From contig NZ_JAJOZS010000019.1 of assembly GCF_021168555.1 (NCBI RefSeq), positions 1 to 44,574 on the forward strand: DNA of 44,574 bases, written 5' to 3'. The stretch is from Stenotrophomonas sp. MMGLT7. Its GTDB lineage: Bacteria > Pseudomonadota > Gammaproteobacteria > Xanthomonadales > Xanthomonadaceae. The notes beneath the pieces were generated by a model. That model was not told the origin of the DNA, searched no databases, and worked only from the letters and a program-made list of their open reading frames with translations. Shown piece by piece: positions 1 through 9,100 of this stretch (position 1 is its first letter; each line of letters starts with the position of its first letter). A program made the translations under genes and the position numbers.

Positions 1-58
1 TCGAAGCGAGCCGCCCATAATAGCGGACTTTTCCGTTTCGTCAACACCTCGTTTCGAG
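1..58 (-). promoter_or_regulatory. Minus-strand sigma70 promoter, distal of three in tandem
   Basis: Read on the minus strand there is a -35 TTGACG (39-44), a 16-bp spacer and a -10 TATTAT (17-22), followed by a GC-rich discriminator GGGCGGC. An ACCTCG-AAA-CGAGGT hairpin lies just upstream. The whole unit repeats 101 bp to the right. Strong -35 and -10 boxes with a GC-rich discriminator are typical of stringently controlled rRNA or tRNA promoters; the transcript would leave the window to the left, so the gene it serves is not visible. Confidence 0.7.
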
Positions 59-101
59 GTATTTCCAAAATCCCTTCGCCGTACAACCCGTAGGCCTTCC
101 G

Positions 102-150
102 TCGAAGCGAGCCGCCCATTATAGCCGGCTTTTCCTGCCCGTCAATACCC
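102..150 (-). promoter_or_regulatory. Minus-strand sigma70 promoter, middle of three in tandem
   Basis: On the minus strand: -35 TTGACG (140-145), 16-bp spacer, perfect -10 TATAAT (118-123), discriminator GGGCGGC. The 18 bases at 102-119 repeat bases 1-18 exactly, so the promoter and its initially transcribed region were duplicated with a 101-bp period. Confidence 0.75.
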
Positions 151-220
151 GATCAACTGGGTGGTGACGCTTGCCAGCTCCGTCGCGGTGCCTTGCGGCG
201 CGCAGCTCGTTGGCGAGGCC

Positions 221-265
221 GCGCAGTCTATACCCTTGGCTGAATACGTCAACACTTTTTTCACG
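221..265 (-). promoter_or_regulatory. Minus-strand sigma70 promoter, proximal of three, with A-rich upstream tract
   Basis: On the minus strand: -35 TTGACG (247-252), again a 16-bp spacer, and a weaker -10 TAGACT (225-230). An A-tract (GTGAAAAAAGTG) just upstream of the -35 resembles an UP element. The identical -35 and spacing make it the third member of the array. The rest of 1-442 shows no gene I can support, and I see no clear promoter for the plus-strand gene at 443. Confidence 0.55.
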
Positions 266-442
266 GCGGCCTCATTTGCCCCTGCAATCGGCGTGCGCAC
301 GCCACGCCGCGTTCGCCCCGCTCATGCGGCGCGGACACCGATGCGCGGGTGACCCGACGCCGGTCCAACCAAGGGGCAGCGGGCGCGACGCGCGCCTGGG
401 TTCGGCGAGAATGCCGGACGCGACTCCCACACGAGGACATCC

Positions 443-1630
443 ATGTCTGCTTCTCCTGCGCGCCCTTCGCTGCTGCACGACTTCTCGCTGCCCGCGGTGA
501 TCGCGGGCTTCGTCACGGTGCTGGTGGGCTTTGCCAGTTCTGCGGTGATCGTGTTCGAGGCGGCCCGGACGATGGGCGCTTCGCAGGCGCAGATCGGCTC
601 GTGGATGTGGGCGCTGGGCATCGGCATGGGGGTGACCTGCATCGGGTTGTCGCTGCGCTACCGGGTGCCGGTGGTGACGGCGTGGTCGACGCCGGGCGCG
701 GCGATGCTGATCGGCAGCGGCAGCGCCGGCATTGCGCTGTCCGATGCGATCGGTGCGTTCGTGCTGGCGGCCGTGCTCGGCGCGCTGGCCGGCTTCTCCG
801 GCATCTTCGAGAAGGCGATACGGCGCATTCCGGTATCGCTGGCCTCGGGCATGCTGGCCGGCGTGCTGCTGCGCTTCGGGCTGGACGTGTTCGTGTCGAT
901 GCAGACGCAGCTGGGCATGGCGCTAGCGATGTTCGCGACCTACCTGGGCTGCCGCCGGCTGCTGCCGCGCTATGCGGTGATCGCGACGCTGGCGGTGGGC
1001 ATCGCCATCGCCGCGGGCAGGGGGCTGATGCACTTCGAGGGCGTGAACCTGCGGCTGGCCGCGCCGGTGTGGGTGACGCCGACGCTGTCGTGGCAGGCGC
1101 TGTTCGGCATCGCGCTGCCGCTGTTCCTGGTGACGATGGCCTCGCAGAACCTGCCGGGCGTGGCGGTGATCCGCGCCAGCGGCTACGACACGCCGGTGTC
1201 GCCGACGATCGGCTGGATCGGCGTGGTGAACACGCTGCTGGCGCCGTTCGGCGCCTATGCGCTGAACCTGGCGGCGATCACCGCGGCGATCTGCATGGGC
1301 CGCGAGGCCAGCGAGGACCCGGCGCGGCGCTACGTGGCCGCGGTCAGTGCCGGGGGGTTCTACCTGGTGGTGGGGCTGTTCGGGGCGACGGTGGCGGCGG
1401 TGTTCGCGGCGTTCCCGCGCGAGCTGGTGATGGCGATCGCCGGCATCGCGCTGCTGGGCACGATCGGCAACAGCCTGGCGACGGCGCTGAAGGAGGAACG
1501 CGAGCGCGAGCCGGCGCTGATCGCGTTCCTGGTGACCGCCTCGGGGCTGACGCTGGGCGGGGTCGGTTCGGCGTTCTGGGGCCTGCTGGCCGGTTCGCTG
1601 ACGCTGCTGATCTGGCGGCAGCGGCGCTAG
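443..1630 (+). CDS. benE: BenE-family benzoate/H+ symporter-like inner-membrane transporter
   Basis: The protein has 395 residues, the usual BenE length, and is almost entirely hydrophobic segments, consistent with about 12 membrane spans. The N-terminal part with VIAGFVTVLVGFASSAVIVF and the later TAWSTPGAAML stretch are typical of the BenE family, which imports benzoate-type aromatic acids with protons. The ATG at 443 follows a GAGGA ribosome-binding site. No benzoate catabolic genes lie nearby, so the true substrate is open; relatives in xanthomonads are often simply called BenE-family transporters. The gene stands alone, divergent from the minus-strand promoter array. The family call is firm; the substrate is inferred. 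Confidence 0.85.
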   Translation: MSASPARPSLLHDFSLPAVIAGFVTVLVGFASSAVIVFEAARTMGASQAQIGSWMWALGIGMGVTCIGLSLRYRVPVVTAWSTPGAAMLIGSGSAGIALSDAIGAFVLAAVLGALAGFSGIFEKAIRRIPVSLASGMLAGVLLRFGLDVFVSMQTQLGMALAMFATYLGCRRLLPRYAVIATLAVGIAIAAGRGLMHFEGVNLRLAAPVWVTPTLSWQALFGIALPLFLVTMASQNLPGVAVIRASGYDTPVSPTIGWIGVVNTLLAPFGAYALNLAAITAAICMGREASEDPARRYVAAVSAGGFYLVVGLFGATVAAVFAAFPRELVMAIAGIALLGTIGNSLATALKEEREREPALIAFLVTASGLTLGGVGSAFWGLLAGSLTLLIWRQRR

Positions 1631-1710
1631 AGATTTTCGGGCCACGTGGACCCCGTCTCGCCGTTCACGCACATGCGGGAGTCCTGCGGCCTTGCCACAA
1701 CCCGGACGAA

Positions 1711-1743
1711 AGGCACTGGGTCCCCGCCTACGCGGGGACGACG
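1711..1743. repeat. Dispersed palindromic repeat, possible terminator of the BenE gene
   Basis: A perfect 8-bp stem GTCCCCGC (1720-1727), loop CTAC and GCGGGGAC (1732-1739) sits between the convergent BenE and lytic transglycosylase genes. The core with its flanks (CACTGGGTCCCCGC, GCGGGGACGACGAA) resembles a short palindrome scattered through many proteobacterial genomes. It has no T-run, so any terminator role is a guess. The remainder of 1631-1888 shows nothing else. Confidence 0.5.
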
Positions 1744-1888
1744 AACTGAAGCTTCCCGAGCGTAAGCACCGCCGCTTCGGCTGACGTCTGTTCGGCCTGC
1801 GTTCCTCGGAATATGGTGTGCCTGCGCAGCGACAACCGCATTCCAGGCATTGCCAGCAAGATGCCCTACGGTGCTCGCCAAAATTGGA

Positions 1889-4081
1889 TCAGCGCAGCGG
1901 CAGGACCTCGAAGCTCTGCCTGAGCACATGCGTCTTGCCGGGTGCGAGCACCACCACGTCGGGCCCGGCGTTGGCCGCTTCCAGGCAAACGTAGTGACGC
2001 CAGCCGTCGCCGACGTCGGCCATGCCGCGGCCGCCCTGCTCGCCCGGGTTCCAGGCCACCAGCGATCGGCTGCCCTCGGTGACGATGCGGATGCGGCGGC
2101 CGAGCACCGGGTCGACGAGCGTGTAGTCGCCGCCGGCCGCGGTGTAGATGCGGTCGCTGCGGCCGGGATCGCGCGGGTCGCGCAGGCTCCAGTCGCCATT
2201 TTGGCGATGGGCGCTGGCGTAGTTCTCGAACTTGTCCAGGTAGTCGAGCCCGTCCAGGCCGGTGGCGCTGGCCTGCAGGGCGTCGCCGACCCGGAAGTAG
2301 TTGTGCAATGCCTGGGTGAAGGTGACTTCGGTGGCGCCCTCGTTGCGGGTTTCCAGCCGCTGTTCGAGGGTGCGGCCGATGCGCACGGTCATGCGCAGCG
2401 ACAGCGCGATCTGGTCGAGCGGCGGCGGCGCCAGCACTAGGGTGACGGTGCCGTCGCCATCGCGCCGCGCATCGAGCAGGCGCCACGGCAGCGTGCGCAC
2501 GAAGCCGTGCGCGGGGACATCCTCGCCCTGTCCCTGGCGGCCGAAGTAGGGCCAGCACACGGGGGTGCCGCCGCGGATCGGCGTGGGCGGCTGCTTGGCC
2601 AATGGCGACAGCCACAGCACGTCCTCGCCGCCGGCCGGCACGAACGACAGCAGCTGGCCGCCGAACAGGCTGATGGCGGCGGTGGAGTACGGCGTGCTGA
2701 CCAGCAGCGAGGGGAAACCGTGGAAATCGCCTGTGGCCAGGCCTTCGATGTCGGGCATCTTGCTGTTCCGTGGAACGGTGGACTGGAGAAGCGCGGGATG
2801 GTTGCCGGGCAGCTTGAAGCGCGTGGGCACAGGAAGCGCCGGTGGCGTAGTGGCCGGCGCATCGCGCAGGGCCTGGAGGATGCGGCGGCCGGCGCGGCCG
2901 TCGGCCGGCTGCAGGCCCAGGCGCTGCTGCTCGGCCTGGATCGCGCGGCGGCTGGCGCTGCCGATGAGGCCGTCGGCCTGGCCGATGTCGTAGCCGCGGG
3001 CGAGCAGCAGGGTCTGCAGTTCGCGGCGCTCGGCGCGGCCGAGGCCGGGATCGTCGGTGGGCCACGGCGTGGCCAGCCCGCCGCCGCCGCGCAGGCGGTC
3101 GGACAGGGTGGCGATCGCCAGCGCGTAGCTCTCGGCGGCGTTGTAGGCGTAGATGGCGTCGTAGTTGCGGAACACCAGCAGCGCCGGGCCGGAGGCGCCG
3201 GCCGGGAGCAGCAGTGCGGCGGCGGCATCCGCCGGCAGCGACGACGGCGCGACCGGGCTGCCGTCCAGCTGGCGCACGCCGCGCGCGTTCCATTCGGACA
3301 GCGGCCGGCGCTGCGTGCGCCCGGCCAGCGCCGGATCGAAACCGGCCGGCAGTTTCACCTCCACGCCCCACGGCTGGCCGCTGCGCCAGCCGGCGCGCTT
3401 GAGGTAGTTGGCGGTGGAGGCGAGCGCGTCGGGAATGCTGGCGACCAGGTCGCGACGGCCGTCGCCGTCGCCATCCACGGCGATGCGGGCGTAGGTCGAG
3501 GGCATGAACTGGGTATGGCCGAACGCGCCGGCCCAGGAGCCGGTAAGGCCGTCGGCCTGCACGTCGCCGGACTGCAGCAGCTTGAGCAGGGCGATGAACT
3601 CGCCGCGGAAGAACGGCTGGCGGCGGCCGGCGCACGAGAGCGTGGCCAGCGAGGTCAGCAGCGGGCGCTTGCCGAACACGCGGCCGTAGTCGCTCTCCAC
3701 GCCCCATACCGCGACCACGGTGGCCGGATCCACGCCGTACTCCGAGGCGACGCGCTGCAGCAGTTCGCGGTGACGGGCGAGCATGGCGCGGCCGTCGGCC
3801 ACGCGCTCCTCGTCGACCAGCGCGGCCAGGTAGTCCCAGATCGGGGTGGTGAACTCCGGCTGGGCGTCGAGCAGCGGCAGCACCCCGGGATCCGGCTGCA
3901 GGCCTGCGGTGAAGCGCTGGAAACCGTCGGCGGTCACGCCCTGCGCCGCGGCGGCCTGGCGCAGCCCGGACAGGCAGCGCTCGAAACCGGCGTCCTGCGC
4001 CAGCGCCGGCATCGCGCACGCGAGCAGCGGCAACAGCCAGGGCCGCCATCGGCGCGCAGCTGCGTGCGCCCTATCCCGCAT
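1889..4081 (-). CDS. Lytic murein transglycosylase (MltB family, peptidoglycan-binding domain) fused in frame to a D-hexose-6-phosphate mutarotase
   Basis: One 730-residue frame joins two normally separate proteins. Residues 1-29 form a signal peptide ending ALAQ. Residues ~30-345 are an SLT_2/MltB lytic transglycosylase with the GVESDYG motif (catalytic Glu129), and ~350-415 form a PG_binding_1-like domain. From Met442 (codon at 2756-2758) the protein is a complete 289-residue YeaD-type mutarotase (aldose-1-epimerase fold), close to the family's ~290-residue length. The first half acts on murein in the periplasm, whereas YeaD enzymes act on sugar phosphates in the cytoplasm, so a working single polypeptide is hard to rationalise. 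Met442 has a weak GGAA 8 bases upstream and may be an independent start. The 5' end overlaps the SHOCT gene by 11 bp. Either the transglycosylase stop codon was lost or there is a sequence error. Confidence 0.8.
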   Translation of the reverse strand: MRDRAHAAARRWRPWLLPLLACAMPALAQDAGFERCLSGLRQAAAAQGVTADGFQRFTAGLQPDPGVLPLLDAQPEFTTPIWDYLAALVDEERVADGRAMLARHRELLQRVASEYGVDPATVVAVWGVESDYGRVFGKRPLLTSLATLSCAGRRQPFFRGEFIALLKLLQSGDVQADGLTGSWAGAFGHTQFMPSTYARIAVDGDGDGRRDLVASIPDALASTANYLKRAGWRSGQPWGVEVKLPAGFDPALAGRTQRRPLSEWNARGVRQLDGSPVAPSSLPADAAAALLLPAGASGPALLVFRNYDAIYAYNAAESYALAIATLSDRLRGGGGLATPWPTDDPGLGRAERRELQTLLLARGYDIGQADGLIGSASRRAIQAEQQRLGLQPADGRAGRRILQALRDAPATTPPALPVPTRFKLPGNHPALLQSTVPRNSKMPDIEGLATGDFHGFPSLLVSTPYSTAAISLFGGQLLSFVPAGGEDVLWLSPLAKQPPTPIRGGTPVCWPYFGRQGQGEDVPAHGFVRTLPWRLLDARRDGDGTVTLVLAPPPLDQIALSLRMTVRIGRTLEQRLETRNEGATEVTFTQALHNYFRVGDALQASATGLDGLDYLDKFENYASAHRQNGDWSLRDPRDPGRSDRIYTAAGGDYTLVDPVLGRRIRIVTEGSRSLVAWNPGEQGGRGMADVGDGWRHYVCLEAANAGPDVVVLAPGKTHVLRQSFEVLPLR

Positions 4082-4322
4082 CGACGATCTCGGCCCGCCG
4101 CGACGCGTACTCGTCGGCGTCGATCAGGCCCTGGTCGCGCAGTTCGGACAGCTGCCTGAGCCGCTCCGCGACGGCGCCCCGTTCCCCCTCCCGCGCACGC
4201 CGGCGCCAGAGCAGCCAGGCCGCCAGCGCCACCAGCAATGCCGGCACCAGCACCATCGCGATGGGCCACAGCACCACCATGAGCTGCGGCAGCACGACCT
4301 GTGGGGCATCCGGGCTTTGCAT
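4071..4322 (-). CDS. Small membrane-anchored SHOCT-domain protein
   Basis: The protein has 83 residues. Residues ~13-40 form one hydrophobic membrane segment ending in a WRRR charge cluster. The C-terminal ~30 residues (LRQLSELRDQGLIDADEYASRRAEI) match the SHOCT short C-terminal domain pattern of a helix, a G-(L/I)-I-(D/T)-x-x-E-(Y/F) turn and a second helix. SHOCT modules are usually tails mediating oligomerisation, and no enzymatic role is visible. The gene overlaps the start of the downstream transglycosylase by 11 bp, so the two are probably translated from one message. Confidence 0.7.
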   Translation of the reverse strand: MQSPDAPQVVLPQLMVVLWPIAMVLVPALLVALAAWLLWRRRAREGERGAVAERLRQLSELRDQGLIDADEYASRRAEIVDAG

Positions 4323-4417
4323 GGACGTTTCTCAGCATTCCGGCGAGGGTTCGCCGCCTCCGATGTTAGAGCACCCGGCCGCGGGCGTCGCCCGCCGGCG
4401 ATACCGGCCGGCGATGC

Positions 4418-4810
4418 TCAGCGTGCGTCGAGGTAGTACCAGCGCCCGTCCTCGCGGACGAAGCGGCTGTGCTCGACCATGCGCACGGCGCGGCCGCCGC
4501 CGATGCGGTAGCGCGCGACGAACACCACCTCGGCGGCATCGGCACCGGTCTGCGATGCCTGCTGCACGTCCAGCCCCAGCCACACCGTGCGGCCGCCGGG
4601 CGCATCGTCCAGGCTCAGTTCGGCCGGGCGGGTGGAGGGATGCCAGCTGGCCAGCAGGTAGTCGGCGTCGTGGCGCACGTAGGCGCTGTAGCGCGAACGC
4701 ATCAGCGCCTCGGCATCGGGCGCCGGCTCGCCGGCGTGGTAGCGGCCGCAGCAGCGGGCGTAGTCGCGCGGCAGGCCGCAGGGGCAGGGATCGGTCGGAC
4801 GTGGCTTCAT
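4418..4810 (-). CDS. YchJ/UPF0225-family protein with N-terminal SEC-C zinc motif
   Basis: The protein has 130 residues. It begins with DPCPCG...CC (residues ~7-21), the zinc-binding SEC-C motif, followed by the YchJ-type domain with [27 protein letters not shown]. The frame is open for 31 more codons upstream, but the ATG at 4810 places the SEC-C motif at the extreme N-terminus as in homologues, so I chose it despite the lack of a clear Shine-Dalgarno. The function of the family is unknown. The gene follows jetD on the same strand after 97 bp; I see no reason to assign it to the defence system. A GC-rich palindrome at 4381-4395 follows the stop codon. Confidence 0.8.
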   Translation of the reverse strand: MKPRPTDPCPCGLPRDYARCCGRYHAGEPAPDAEALMRSRYSAYVRHDADYLLASWHPSTRPAELSLDDAPGGRTVWLGLDVQQASQTGADAAEVVFVARYRIGGGRAVRMVEHSRFVREDGRWYYLDAR

Positions 4811-4907
4811 CGGGGTATTGTCGCCGCCGCGGCGGGCCCATGTCGCGCCGTTCCTCGGGTGAAGGATATCGGTGTGCTGCATCGACCTCACACGATCGGC
4901 CATCGCG

Positions 4908-6095
4908 CTACCCGGCAGCGATCACTGCCGTCTGGATCCGCGGCCAGGCATCGTCCCAGGCGATTCTCTCCTGTTCCAACCGCAGGTTCAGGCCGAAACG
5001 GTGCCGTTTGAGCGCATCGTACAGGTGCTGTTCTTCGGCATTCAGCCCCGACAGACGCTGCGCGCGGTGCTGGCGCGGTTCGCTGCCGCACAGTGCGCGG
5101 TAGCGCAGCAAGGTGGCCTCGTCCATGAGCACGGTGCGCGCCCGCGGGGCGTACTGGCGCAGGCGGTGGAGGATAACCAGGCCGTGCGTGTCCAGGTCGC
5201 CCCAGTACAGCAGCGGCAGCTCGCGCAGCCAGCCGATGCGTTCGATGCAGTCCACCGCGTAGCCGCGCGCCATCAGCAACACCGTACCCGGCAGGTCGTC
5301 GAACGCCAGGCCGGTCTCCAGGTTCTCCACCATCACCACCCGGCGTGCCGGCAGGCGCAGCGCCGCGAGTTGCCCGATCGGCGCGGAGATGTCCTCCAGC
5401 CCGCCGACGGCGGCGCGCAGCGCCGGGTCGAGCAGGCGCAGGCGCAAGCGCCCGGGGGCGCGGCGCAGGCCGGAGAGGCGCTCGAAACCGCTGCCCGGCG
5501 GCAGTCCGCGCAGGGCCGCCAGCCAGTCGGCCAGCACCTGCCGGCGCGGCTCGATCCACTTGCTGTCGATGCCGGCGATCGGCAGCTGGCGCAGGAACAG
5601 GTCGCTGCGGGGATGCCGCTGCAGCCAGTCCAGCACCGCCATCAGGCGCAAATGATCGTCCTCGGGCAGGTCGGCGAGCAGGTCGAAATGGCGCGGCAAC
5701 CGCGCATGCAGCGCGACGGCCTCGGGCCAGCGCCGCCGCAGTTCGCCGCTGCGCCGGCAGGCCTGGCGCCAGCGTGCGCCTTCGCCGAGCAGATCGGCCA
5801 CGGTATCGGCATCGGGCAGCTGCCAGTTCTGCGGCAGGCGCTGCTCGCCGAGCCGCGACCAGCGCAGGGTGCGCGGCTGCACCGTCCCCGGCCGCGCCTC
5901 GTCCTGCCAGGCGCGCAGCCACTGGCCGAAGCGTGTCCATGCCTGCTCGGCCTGCTCCTGGGTGGGCGGCCTGAGAGGAATCGGCAGCGGCCACTCGCCG
6001 CCGCCGAGCAGCCAGTCGCCGCGCCGACGCCGCCAGATGCCGCGCAGTACCGCCAATGCATCGTCCGGCAGCAGCATCGGCGCGGCGGCGGCCAT
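4908..6095 (-). CDS. jetD: Wadjet subunit JetD (DUF3322 + DUF2220, Toprim nuclease)
   Basis: The protein has 395 residues. The N-terminal ~190 residues are of DUF3322 type and the C-terminal half is DUF2220, related to topoisomerase VI subunit A. Its Toprim signature is visible: Glu257 in VENLETG and the acidic pair Asp300/Asp302 in YWGDLDTHG, which coordinate Mg2+ for DNA cleavage. In characterised type I Wadjet systems JetD is the nuclease that cuts closed-circular plasmid DNA after loop extrusion by JetABC. The start at 6095 lies 5 bp after the jetC stop, so translation is probably coupled; a second in-frame ATG at 6077 is possible. All expected catalytic acids are present, suggesting an active enzyme. 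Confidence 0.93.
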   Translation of the reverse strand: MAAAAPMLLPDDALAVLRGIWRRRRGDWLLGGGEWPLPIPLRPPTQEQAEQAWTRFGQWLRAWQDEARPGTVQPRTLRWSRLGEQRLPQNWQLPDADTVADLLGEGARWRQACRRSGELRRRWPEAVALHARLPRHFDLLADLPEDDHLRLMAVLDWLQRHPRSDLFLRQLPIAGIDSKWIEPRRQVLADWLAALRGLPPGSGFERLSGLRRAPGRLRLRLLDPALRAAVGGLEDISAPIGQLAALRLPARRVVMVENLETGLAFDDLPGTVLLMARGYAVDCIERIGWLRELPLLYWGDLDTHGLVILHRLRQYAPRARTVLMDEATLLRYRALCGSEPRQHRAQRLSGLNAEEQHLYDALKRHRFGLNLRLEQERIAWDDAWPRIQTAVIAAG

Positions 6096-6100
6096 CGCGA

Positions 6101-9100
6101 TCAGTCCCGCGTGGCCGGCCGGCTGCGCTCGGGCAGCTTGAGCCGCCGGCCTTGCTCGTCGTACTCGATCATCAGCACGCCCGAGTCGTGGCGGCCGCTG
6201 ATCTCGACGAAGCAGGCGCCGCCGATGAACGGCTCCAGCGTCATCACCGACTTGAGCGGGGTGGCCACCACCATCTGGAAGCCGAAGTTCTCGAAGATGT
6301 TCATCGCCAGCGCGGTGAACTCGTTGTCGGCCTTGTCGAAGGCCTCGTCCAGCACCACCGCGCAGTACTGCGGCAGTTCGCCGTCCTCGCCGCCGAGCTG
6401 GTAGCGCAGGGCCGCGGCCAGGCAGGTGGTGGCCAGCTTCTGCCGCTGGCCGCCGGACTTGCCGGCACCGCTGCGGTAGATCTCGACCTGTTCGCCGCTG
6501 GCGGCGTCGAGTTCGACGCCGACGAACTCCACGTGCAGGCGCACGTCCAGCACCAATTCGCGCCAGCGGCGGTCCTCGCCCTCCTGCGAGCCGAGCCGGC
6601 GCACCAGCTCGCGCAGCACCGCGAACTGCGCCTCGGCGACGTCGCGCTGTTCGGTCTGGTGGTGGCCGAGCACGTCGCGCAGGTGCTGGTGGAACTCCAC
6701 CACCTCCGGCAGGCGGCGGTCGGACAACTCGATGCTGAGCACGGTGCCGCGGTTGAACGGCACCTGCTCGAGGCTGGCGTTGACCTCGTCCAGGCGCTGG
6801 GCGATGGACTTGCGCGCCTCGGCGGTATGGCGCTGCAGCGCCAGCAGGTTGTTCTTGCTCTGGCTCTGCAGCAGTTCGAAGAAGCGCGCCTCGTGCTGCG
6901 GCAGGCCATCGCGCTCCAGCCGTTCCAGGCGGGCGAGGAAGTCGTCGGCCGCCGGCAGGCTGACGGTGAAGTCGCCGCTGTCCTGCGGCCACTGCTGGCA
7001 GTAGCGGCGGAAGCAGCCGAGCAGCAGCTGTTCGAGCCGGTTGTGCTCGGCCTGGGTCTCGGACAGTTGCTCGGTGATGGTCCGGGTGACCTCGCGGAAA
7101 TGCGCCTCCAGGTTGTCCAGGCCGAGCGGGCCCAGCGCCGCCAGGCGTTCGCCCAGGCCCTGCGCCTGCAGCGGGGTGATCGCGCGGTCGGCGGCATCGG
7201 CGCAGCCCTCGCGCTGCCGTTCCAGGCGCTCGCGGTCGCGGGCGAGGATGCCGCGCTCGCGGCGCACGTCCTCGTAGGTGCGCCGGGCCTGCTCGACGTC
7301 GGCGCGGGCGCGCTCGATCGCCTCGCCGAGCTGGCGCAGGTTGGCGTCGCCGTCGCGCAGCTGGCGCAAGGCGGCGGCGATGTCGTCCAGCCGCTGCAGG
7401 CGCGCGGATACGTCGATCTCGTCCCAGTCCAGGTTGGCCAGGGTGTTGCCGGCCAGGCGCCGCGCGCCGTCCTGCTCGCGGGCGGCGCGCAGCGCGGCGA
7501 TGTCGGCGTCGCAGCCGGCGATGCGCTGCGCCAGCTCGATGCCCTCGCGCTCGTACAGCGCCAGCTTGTCGCGGTTGTCGAAGCCCAGCAGCCAGCGCTT
7601 GCGGTCGCCGATGGCGTGGCGGTCGTCCTTCTCGTAGCGTTCGCCCGGGTGCTTGACCTGGCCCTCGCGGGTGATGCCGCGCTCGGCGCTGCGCAACGCC
7701 TTGGCGCTGTCCACGCACTCGTAGTCGAAGCGCCGCGCCAGCTCGCGGCGCAGCCAGCCGGCGAAGGCGTGCTCGCGCAGTTCGAGCTTGTGCGGCAGCG
7801 AACGCGGCGAGGCTTGGCGCATGGCCAGGGCGTCGTCGTTGCGGCGCACGCGGTAGTAGACCAGGCGCATGCCCAGGTGGCTGCGGTTGACCCAGTCGGC
7901 GACCTCGGCGTAGTGGCGCTCGTCCACCAGCAGCGCCTGCGCGAAGCCGTGCAGCACGCGTTCGATGGCGCCACGCCAGGCCTGCTCGCCGTCGCGCACC
8001 TGCAGCAGTTCGCCGACGAACGGCAACGCCGCCGCGGCCACGCCGGTCTCGGCGGCGATGCGCGCGCGCAGTGCCTGCAGCGGTGCCGGGATGCTGGACG
8101 GGTTGCGCTGCAGCGCCTCGATCTCGGCGCGCACCTCGGCGAAGCGCTTCTCGTCCTCGCGCCTGCCGGCCATGCGCTCGGCGATGGCCTCGTCGCGCTC
8201 GGCGGCAGCGCGCTGGCCGTCCTCGAGCAGCCGCTGCGCCTGCTCCACCTGCGCGGCGAAGCCGTGGGCGTTGTCGGCCAGTACCAGGCCGAGCTGGCGC
8301 GCGGCCTGCTCGGCCTGCGCGCGCTTGGCGAGGCGGCGATCGCGCTCGGTCTCGACGCGGGCGCGTTCGCGCTCCAGTTCGTCGATGCGCTCGCCGCCCT
8401 GCTCGCGGCGCGCGCGTTCCAGTTCGGCCAGCCGGGCTTCGTGGTTGTCCAGGTGGTTGCGGCGCTGGCCTTCCTCGCCGGCCAGGCCGCGGTCCTCGGT
8501 ATCGATCTCGCGCAGGCGTGCGTCGAGCAGCTGCAGCCGAAGCTGCTCGCGGTAGCCGTCCAGGCCCAGCCGCAGCTCCTGCAGCTCGCCGCGCTGGCGC
8601 CACAGCGCCACCAGCTCGGCGTGGTAGCCGCGCGCGGGCAACAGCGTCTCCACCTGGCGCCGCGCGGTGACCACCGCCTGGTGGGCGCCGTCGAGCTCGG
8701 CGAAATCGGCCACCAGCCGCTCGGCGGCATCGAAGGTCTTCGGCTCGTCGAGCATGAAGCCGCGCAGGAAGGCGTTCAGATCGCCCAGGTTCTTGGCCGA
8801 CTGGGTCTTGTGCAGCAGCCGCAGCGCCATCTCGTTGCCGATGCCGAGCAGGTGGCGGAAGCGCTCGGCATAGCCGGCGAAGCTGTCGAAGTGCTGCACG
8901 CCCTCGCCCAGGCGCTGCTTGAGCTTGCGCAGGTCCAGGTCGAAGCCGGACAGCTCGGTGGCGATGTCGAAGTTGCGCTCGGCGACCATGTAGTGCTTGC
9001 GCACGTCGGCGGCGACGGTGCCGCTGCCGGCGATCCAGAACAGCCGCACCAGGCTGACCACGCGGCCCTCGTCGCTGCGGTACTCCAGCACCAGGGCGCT

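Noticed and set aside
1-136. CRISPR or other repeat array at the left edge
   Set aside because: There are only two long copies, which coincide with promoter elements of exact spacing; a duplicated promoter explains them.
349-1749. A 466-codon open frame over the BenE gene
   Set aside because: It is a +1 shadow frame full of Gly/Arg/Ala; the BenE frame has the membrane segments and a ribosome-binding site.
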